Shown: positions 58,411 to 63,887 of the stretch, piece after piece
How positions within the stretch are numbered: position 1 is the first letter of the stretch
Layout of the letters: every line of letters starts with the position of its first letter
Source of the DNA: an uncultured Gammaproteobacteria bacterium
GTDB lineage: Bacteria > Pseudomonadota > Gammaproteobacteria > Enterobacterales > Psychrobiaceae
Direction of reading: 5' to 3'
Length of the DNA: 63,887 nucleotides
Assembly: GCA_937139475.1 (NCBI GenBank)
Contig: CAKZQF010000159.1
Location: 1-63,887, forward strand
Position numbers and translations under genes: made by a program
Notes under the pieces: model-generated
Databases searched by the model: none
What the model was told of the DNA's origin: nothing
Seen by the model: only the letters and a program-made list of their open reading frames with translations

Positions 58411-58689
58411 TTAACCGATACGGCCTTCAGCGATTGCAGCAACAGCCGCAAGCTCAGCAGCTTCTTGCTCACGCTGAACAACACGCTCACATTCGTCCAT
58501 AGTTTCGTTAGTCACTAGGCCTTTTTCAATTTCACGTAGCGCAACAACTGTTGGCTTATCGTTTTCTTCGTCAACAAGAGCGTCTTGACCGCCGTTTGCT
58601 AACTGACGTGCACGGCGTGCAGCGACAAGAATTAAGTCAAAACGGTTACCAACTTGGTCTAAAGCATCTTCAACTGTAACGCGAGCCAT
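58411..58689 (-). CDS. rpoZ: RNA polymerase omega subunit
   Basis: Small RNAP subunit of 92 residues, highly similar to known omega proteins ([20 protein letters not shown], then [14 protein letters not shown]). It helps assembly of RNA polymerase and, with the beta-prime subunit, forms ppGpp site 1. The order gmk-rpoZ-spoT is conserved, linking it to the stringent response. Confidence 0.97.
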   Translation of the reverse strand: MARVTVEDALDQVGNRFDLILVAARRARQLANGGQDALVDEENDKPTVVALREIEKGLVTNETMDECERVVQREQEAAELAAVAAIAEGRIG

Positions 58690-58746
58690 GGAAACTCCTA
58701 TAAATTATGGATAAAAAAAATGACGCAAAAGTGTACTCGATTTGAG

Positions 58747-59373
58747 CTACTCTGCCAATAGATCTTTTAGCATATCACAATGTTTTATTGCTTGCTGCGT
58801 CACAATCATACGATTAGCCTTAATAATAGCACCGAAATCCGCCAAAGCTTGCTCGAAACTATCATTAACAATCAAGTAATCATACTCATCATAATGAGAC
58901 ATTTCGCTAACGGCTTTAGCCATACGTCCAGCTATCACCTCATCGCTGTCAGTGCCTCGGCCGATAAGTCTACGTTCTAGCTCGGTACGTGATGGCGGTA
59001 GAATAAAAATACCCTTCGCTTGCGGCATTAGCTCTTTTACTTGCCGGGCTCCTTGCCAATCAATGTCTAAGAACACGTCAATACCATTGGCTAATTGCTG
59101 CTCTATCACTTTGCGTGACGTACCATAATAGTTGCCAAACACCTCAGCCCATTCAAAGAATACCCCTTCTTCAATGGCCGCTTTAAATTCATCAACGCTA
59201 ACAAAATGGTAATGCTGACCATTGACTTCACCTTCACGGGGTGCGCGAGTTGTATGCGATACAGATACTTGAAGGTCACTGTTTGGATTACTTTCCAGCA
59301 GCGCTGAGATTAAGCTCGATTTACCTGCACCGCTTGGGGCAGAGACTATATATAAAGTGCCTAAAGCTGGCAT
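58747..59373 (-). CDS. gmk: Guanylate kinase
   Basis: Converts GMP to GDP with ATP. The protein has 208 residues from the ATG at 59373, which has GGAG six bases upstream; a TTG four codons earlier is less likely. P-loop [11 protein letters not shown] lies near 10-20, the GMP site has [20 protein letters not shown], and [12 protein letters not shown] is present. First gene of gmk-rpoZ-spoT-ridA. Confidence 0.97.
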   Translation of the reverse strand: MPALGTLYIVSAPSGAGKSSLISALLESNPNSDLQVSVSHTTRAPREGEVNGQHYHFVSVDEFKAAIEEGVFFEWAEVFGNYYGTSRKVIEQQLANGIDVFLDIDWQGARQVKELMPQAKGIFILPPSRTELERRLIGRGTDSDEVIAGRMAKAVSEMSHYDEYDYLIVNDSFEQALADFGAIIKANRMIVTQQAIKHCDMLKDLLAE

Positions 59374-59555
59374 ATGATTCTCCAATCAATTACGAGATTG
59401 TAATTTGCGCTAAATATAGCGTATTTGAAGCTTTTTATATATCTTTGCCGCTAAATTTTGTTACAAAAGTAGATATGGCTCCGATTGTTAAGTCTTGCTA
59501 TTAGGAGTCATTTGCGCGATAACAGGGTTTTCAAAATACTTCGTTAGGATACTGC

Positions 59556-61433
59556 GTGTTAGCAGATATTATTGCCGGTCCAATTTTGCGCCGGTTAACC
59601 CCGCAGCAATTGGTTATCTGGTGGGTAAGCCCATATAAATGTGAAGGTTCTTTACATTGTTTTTCTCAGGAAAAACAGATACTAGAGCAACCTTTTACCA
59701 GTGACAACTTATCGACCTACCGCGTTGGTGAGCGAGCTGTTATACATTTGCTTGATCTTGAAATTGAATTGCCAGTGGCGCAGAAAATTGAATATGATCT
59801 GCTGGTCGGCGAAAAAGACACCTTAAAACCGCTAACTCAAACACTGCCACAGCTAACCTATTCGGGAGAGCAACGCCCTTCGTTTATTATTCAAAGCCAA
59901 CTGACGAATATGCTCCATGGCAGTTGCCGTAACCCTCATCATGAGAGTGCCGATAGTTTACTGGCAGGTGATGCGCAAGTTGGCAAGTATTTAAATGACC
60001 CGTCCTCTCGCCCTAATTTGCTGATGATGAGCGGTGACCAAATATATGCCGATCATGTCGGTGGGCCAATGCTCTATGCCATCCATCAAGTCATAGAACT
60101 CCTGGGATTAAATGACGAAGAGTTTAGCCAAGCAGAATTTAACCACGCAAGCCAACTTCACCAACAAAGCGATCAATATTATCAACGAGAACGTTTTTTG
60201 CCGCGAGCATCGCGTCAATCTACGCTACTCAGTCGCACGGCTAGTGAAGCAATATTTACTTCGACTTATGCCCATAATCACTTGGTTTCTTTCGCAGAAA
60301 ATATCGCCATGTACCTGCTGGTATGGTCGCCCGCACTATGGCAATCGGTCAATCTAACAGGCTTTTCGGTTCCGGCTAAGTTTCAGGCAACCTTTGACAA
60401 CGAATTAGAAGCGTTGACGACATTTAGTTCGGGCCTTGATAAAGTTCAGCGGCTTCTTGCCCACACGCCAACCTATATGATTTTTGACGATCACGATATT
60501 ACTGATGATTGGAACCTTACCGCCCTTTGGGAAAAGAATGCCTACGAACACCCATTCTCTCGGCGCATTATAGGTAATAGTTTGTTCGCTTACTGGCTCT
60601 GTCAGGGGTGGGGTAATGACCCAGCTAAATTCAAAGGTGACTTTTGGAGTAAAGCTCTTGAATATCAAGAACTACCAAATAAAGAGAATCAGGATTCACT
60701 TGTTGAAACACTGTTTCGTTTTGCCAATTGGCAATACACGCTAAATACCTCACCAAAGCTAGTGGTGCTTGATAGCCGTACACGTCGTTGGCGTAGTGAA
60801 TTTGATATCGCCGACCCATCTGGCTTGATGGATTGGGAAGCAATGTGCGATTTGCAACAAGAACTAATTGGTCATAATGCGATTGTACTGGTATCACCTG
60901 CCCCTATATTCGGGGTAAAAGCTATTGAAGCTATCCAACGCATGGCCACCAACCTAGGACAGCCGCTAGCAGTAGATGCTGAGAACTGGATGGCCCATAC
61001 TGGTTCAGCAAGCACCATATTGAACATTTTTAAGCACCCCAAAACCCCACATCATTTTGTTATTCTTTCTGGTGATGTGCACTACTCTTTTGTTTACGAT
61101 ATCGAATTACGCTTTCAGCACTTTTCACCCAAAATTTGGCAAATCACTTCAAGTGGCATCAAGAATCAGTTTCCACAACCACTCATCGGTTGCTTAGATA
61201 CCATTAACAGGTTGCTATATGGACCATACTCACCACTCAACTTTTTCACCAAACGCCGCGCGATGAAAATCAGAAGTCGCAACGCTGTTGGTCAAGGCAA
61301 ACGACGGTTAATCGAACGAAGTGGTTTAGGGCATCTCAAGCTAAACAATGATGGTTCGCCAAAACTAATATGTGACTTGCACAATGATGGTTCGGTCACA
61401 GAGTTTATCCAGCCCAAGGGTGAGATCAATTAA
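59556..61433 (+). CDS. PhoD-like alkaline phosphatase/phosphodiesterase without signal peptide
   Basis: Metallophosphatase-like protein of 625 residues. Metal-binding segments typical of the PhoD family are seen: LMMSGDQIYADH near 150, MIFDDHDITDDWN near 310, and FVILSGDVHYSFVYD near 502. Start is GTG at 59556 with AGGA seven bases upstream. Unlike classical PhoD, it has no Tat or Sec signal peptide, so it is probably cytoplasmic. The N-terminal 110 residues, with many beta strands, look like the Ig-like entry domain of such proteins. The substrate is unknown; a phosphodiester or nucleotide is possible. Divergent from gmk. Confidence 0.87.
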   Translation: MLADIIAGPILRRLTPQQLVIWWVSPYKCEGSLHCFSQEKQILEQPFTSDNLSTYRVGERAVIHLLDLEIELPVAQKIEYDLLVGEKDTLKPLTQTLPQLTYSGEQRPSFIIQSQLTNMLHGSCRNPHHESADSLLAGDAQVGKYLNDPSSRPNLLMMSGDQIYADHVGGPMLYAIHQVIELLGLNDEEFSQAEFNHASQLHQQSDQYYQRERFLPRASRQSTLLSRTASEAIFTSTYAHNHLVSFAENIAMYLLVWSPALWQSVNLTGFSVPAKFQATFDNELEALTTFSSGLDKVQRLLAHTPTYMIFDDHDITDDWNLTALWEKNAYEHPFSRRIIGNSLFAYWLCQGWGNDPAKFKGDFWSKALEYQELPNKENQDSLVETLFRFANWQYTLNTSPKLVVLDSRTRRWRSEFDIADPSGLMDWEAMCDLQQELIGHNAIVLVSPAPIFGVKAIEAIQRMATNLGQPLAVDAENWMAHTGSASTILNIFKHPKTPHHFVILSGDVHYSFVYDIELRFQHFSPKIWQITSSGIKNQFPQPLIGCLDTINRLLYGPYSPLNFFTKRRAMKIRSRNAVGQGKRRLIERSGLGHLKLNNDGSPKLICDLHNDGSVTEFIQPKGEIN

Positions 61434-61494
61434 AGGGTTATTGAGTATAAAAACTCTAATATAGCAGTTGCACATAAAAATAAGACAATGTAAT

Positions 61495-61594
61495 AATATT
61501 CCTACTGATAAAGGCAAACCAACCGAAAGGTTGGGACGCAAAGCCACCGGTCTAACGAATTATTTCTATGACAGCGGGGTTACCTAAGAATATT
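61495..61594 (+). promoter_or_regulatory. Cyclic-di-GMP class I riboswitch (GEMM-I)
   Basis: The conserved GEMM-I core is present: AAAGGCAAACC (61510-61520), a GAAA-tetraloop hairpin AACCGAAAGGTT, GGGACGCAAAGCC, the tetraloop-receptor side CCGGTCTAA, and AGCGGGGTTACC (61573-61584). AATATTC (61495-61501) can pair with GAATATT (61588-61594) as a closing stem. AAGAATA (61586-61592), overlapping that stem, can instead pair with TATTCTT (61612-61618). The riboswitch lies about 100 bases before the lipoprotein gene and should control it. Which state is on has not been measured. Confidence 0.93.
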
Positions 61595-61620
61595 GCTCTC
61601 TCACTCTTTAGTATTCTTTC
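61586..61620 (+). terminator. Possible riboswitch expression-platform hairpin
   Basis: AAGAATA/TATTCTT (61586-61592 and 61612-61618) followed by TCTTGCGTT. It competes with the 3' strand of the putative closing stem of the riboswitch. AT-rich and with a poor T-run, so a weak terminator at best. Confidence 0.4.
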
Positions 61621-61690
61621 TTGCGTTACCTTTCCTCAGTTTTTAATAAAAAATTAGACCAATTAAAAGCTATTGTCGAGGATAGACCAC

Positions 61691-63887
61691 ATGTACAACA
61701 TGCCCAAAAAATTCCATTATAAACGTGTCGCTAGCGCGGTATCATTAGGCCTAATGCTTTCTGCCTGTGGTGGTAGCTCAGACACTCCAGCATCTGAAGA
61801 ACAGACACCGGAGCCGCAACTGCAAAGCTTTTCAGGAAAAGCTGCCGATGGTTACTTAAGCGGTGCCTTGGTTTGTTTGGACTTAAATAATAACTCGCTT
61901 TGTGACAGCGATGAGCCTTCAGCGATTACAGCGGCTGGCGGTAACTATGAATTTTCAGACCTAGACGCAACATTGGACTTATCTCAAGTTCGCTTGCTCG
62001 TTAAAGTCATCGCAGACCAGACAATCGATGAAGATAACCCTGGCGTTACAGTGACACAGGGATACAGCCTATCTTCCCCACCAGGGCAGATCGACTTTGT
62101 TAGTCCGATTACGACCTTAATCGATCACCAAATGCAGAATGATCCTAGCCAAACACAAGAGCAGGCTGAAGCAACCGTCGCTGGGCAGCTTGGTATTGAC
62201 GCCGACAGCACTGTAGACTTAACCGGAGATTATGTAGCGCAAAGTGATAGCGCTTCAGGTAACAGTGATGTGGATGAATATCAACGCGTTTATCATGTTG
62301 CGCAAGCTGTTGCTGGCGCCATCGCATCGGTGAGTGACAACCTGTCGACGCAAATTGATCAGCTTGATGATGGCACTAAAAAAGATGCACTGTCGGCAAT
62401 TGTGGAAAATGTTGTTGGCAGCCTGAGCCAAATTACGCAATCAATCGATGAAGCCGTAGCTAATGGTGAAGAGGTTAAAGTTAAAGATATTATTCATGAT
62501 ATTCAAGATACTATCCATATAGCTCATGAAGAACTCCATACGGCAATGGATGATATTAAAGATCAGCGTTTAGCTGCTCAAGCAAATATTCAAGAAATAG
62601 CAACAAGCGATAATGGGCTTTACTTTTTAGAGCAGGACAAAGAACGCTTTTACAATGAAGAAATCAATAAATGCGTCATCGAAGGCAGTCTAAGCTATGG
62701 TAACTTTAAGGTAAAAGATAATATCGCTAATTTCGATTTTGCGACCTACAACCAACAAAGTAACGAGTTTGAGCTCCAAGCTCATCGCGACGAAGAAGAC
62801 AATTCTTCAGCCTATATTCTTGGTGCTAATGGCTGGACACTAACCAACACCAACAATGAAAACGAAATGCCTGTTAGCTTTAGTGAAGATGGCATGTCGA
62901 TGACCATGGTATCTGCCTATGATGGTGAAGAGAGCATAACAGCACAAGAGATTGATATTGTAGGTAAAGAGGTAGCCAATATCGCTCGAGGTGAAGGGCT
63001 TTGGCATCAATCATTAAGCGATAGTAGCTTAACATTTACTGAGGCATCAAAAGCATACTATATCAAAGGAGAAGTAACGCAGGATCACTACATTATTCCG
63101 GTATGGCAAGGCTGTGAAAGTGCTGCCGGTACTGTTGTTGAAAACTGTAATGCCACTCGTATTGGCCCGAACTACACAGTTGCAACATCTCTTGAGCAAC
63201 TTATTTCAACTACGGCTCCAGTAGAGAACGTTATCGCAGACAATGCATTTTATGTCCACTTAAATAATAACCGCGTCAAAGTGTCTTTAGCTCAATTTAC
63301 CCATGAAGGTGAATCAAAGCAAATTGCAAGTTACTACCTCCACAACGAATATTGCCCTGCTGATTCAGCTGACTGTATTTCACATAAACTAGTAGATGAT
63401 AGTGATTGGGAAATCGAAACTATTAACGGTCAGCAACTTATAGTCCTTGATGTGCCTGATTGGCTGGACGACGAGCGAGACGATCGCGAGCGTGAAGTAT
63501 TTATTAGCGTTCAAGGAGAGGAAGTCCGTCAAGGTTTTAAAATTGAGGCTGGGCGCGATGACGAGAAAGCACTGGTAATGAATAAAGCTGCGCTAGATCA
63601 GGTATTAGCGGGCTTTGCAGCAACCGAATTACGCGTGGAGAAAGATCCTGAATATTGTGGTGTTGAAACAGAGCAAAAAGACGAAACTGAAGGCGAAGGC
63701 GAAGCACAGCCGGTGCCTGCGCCGCAAATCGAAGCCGATGAGCAAAATACCCTCCTATTAACTAACAGCACTTATTTGTTACAAGAAGACGATAAGGACC
63801 TGCTAATTCGATTCAAGCCGGATGGTTATATTCGCGTAGCAGAAAGTGAGCTTAATGATGATTCACAATCAGTTGAGTATGGTCAAT
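61691..63887 (+). CDS. Large riboswitch-controlled lipoprotein (C-terminus cut by window edge)
   Basis: The frame runs to the right edge, giving at least 732 residues. The N-terminus is a lipoprotein signal with lipobox LSAC (Cys 26), followed by CGGSSD. After a short Pro/Glu linker, residues about 47-95 form a carboxypeptidase-regulatory/SdrD-like unit (GKAADGYLSGALVCLDLNNN, then CDSDEPSAITAAGGNYEFSDL). A helical, Gln/Asp-rich part follows (150-310), then a long region with scattered cysteine pairs and an acidic Glu-rich segment near 660-680. I do not recognise the whole protein. The ATG at 61691 has GAGGA upstream. The upstream cyclic-di-GMP riboswitch suggests a role in surface attachment or biofilm matrix, but that is inference. 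Confidence 0.88.
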   Translation, partial: MYNMPKKFHYKRVASAVSLGLMLSACGGSSDTPASEEQTPEPQLQSFSGKAADGYLSGALVCLDLNNNSLCDSDEPSAITAAGGNYEFSDLDATLDLSQVRLLVKVIADQTIDEDNPGVTVTQGYSLSSPPGQIDFVSPITTLIDHQMQNDPSQTQEQAEATVAGQLGIDADSTVDLTGDYVAQSDSASGNSDVDEYQRVYHVAQAVAGAIASVSDNLSTQIDQLDDGTKKDALSAIVENVVGSLSQITQSIDEAVANGEEVKVKDIIHDIQDTIHIAHEELHTAMDDIKDQRLAAQANIQEIATSDNGLYFLEQDKERFYNEEINKCVIEGSLSYGNFKVKDNIANFDFATYNQQSNEFELQAHRDEEDNSSAYILGANGWTLTNTNNENEMPVSFSEDGMSMTMVSAYDGEESITAQEIDIVGKEVANIARGEGLWHQSLSDSSLTFTEASKAYYIKGEVTQDHYIIPVWQGCESAAGTVVENCNATRIGPNYTVATSLEQLISTTAPVENVIADNAFYVHLNNNRVKVSLAQFTHEGESKQIASYYLHNEYCPADSADCISHKLVDDSDWEIETINGQQLIVLDVPDWLDDERDDREREVFISVQGEEVRQGFKIEAGRDDEKALVMNKAALDQVLAGFAATELRVEKDPEYCGVETEQKDETEGEGEAQPVPAPQIEADEQNTLLLTNSTYLLQEDDKDLLIRFKPDGYIRVAESELNDDSQSVEYGQ

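Noticed and set aside
1..63887. Mobile elements, prophage, CRISPR, tRNA or rRNA genes
   Set aside because: No transposase or integrase frame, no direct repeat array with spacers, no cloverleaf or rRNA-like segment was recognised by reading; a tRNAscan or ISfinder search could not be run.

Overview
The window looks like chromosomal DNA of a marine gammaproteobacterium of the Alteromonadales. Gene content and protein sequences suggest something near Colwelliaceae/Thalassotalea, but the genus is inferred from recall and not tested. Evidence: moderately AT-rich DNA, gammaproteobacterial gene orders (engB / cytochrome c4 / yihI; glnA-ntrB-ntrC; secB-gpsA; gpmI-envC-yibQ; ftsY-ftsE-ftsX-rpoH; gmk-rpoZ-spoT-ridA), and proteins that read like those of E. 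coli, Shewanella and Colwellia. No rRNA, tRNA, CRISPR array, prophage, integrase or insertion sequence was seen; it reads as a core-genome segment.

Layout. 1-4.6 kb: a methyltransferase cut by the window edge, engB, cytochrome c4, a 1 kb gene-free stretch with two orphan terminators and a row of hairpins, then yihI and a DUF2489 gene. 4.7-14.5 kb: a divergent glycine/serine catabolic locus (gcvT, an AGCS symporter and an XRE-cupin regulator leftward; sdaA, glyA, gcvH, gcvP rightward). The same 16-bp palindrome lies in front of both the symporter and sdaA. 14.6-25.9 kb: porin, aroG, rluF, LysE exporter, FAD dehydrogenase, fdxA, DMT transporter, thioesterase, HD-GYP protein, typA. 26.1-31.0 kb: nitrogen assimilation, with glnA under a recognisable sigma-54 promoter and NtrC site, then a DUF4124 gene and ntrBC. 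31.2-35.6 kb: an unrecognised secreted protein, a Spy/CpxP-like gene divergent from cpxRA with a perfect CpxR box, trmL, and a possible microprotein. 35.6-46.5 kb: gpsA, secB, grxC, yibN, gpmI, envC, yibQ, ykgJ, rpoH, ftsX, ftsE, ftsY. 46.6-59.4 kb: rsmD, a chemoreceptor, a TonB-dependent receptor, ETF-QO, tmcA, a thioesterase, ridA, spoT, rpoZ, gmk. 59.5-63.9 kb: a PhoD-like phosphatase and a large lipoprotein (cut by the window edge) behind a class I cyclic-di-GMP riboswitch.

How the parts work together. The glycine locus can take up glycine or alanine, convert glycine to serine through the cleavage system and serine hydroxymethyltransferase, and deaminate serine to pyruvate; the encoded regulator is the obvious candidate to bind the shared palindrome. 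glnA and ntrBC form the usual nitrogen loop, and cpxRA with its CpxP-like partner forms an envelope-stress loop. The least explained pieces are the structured gene-free stretch at 2.5-3.5 kb and the secreted protein at 31.2 kb.
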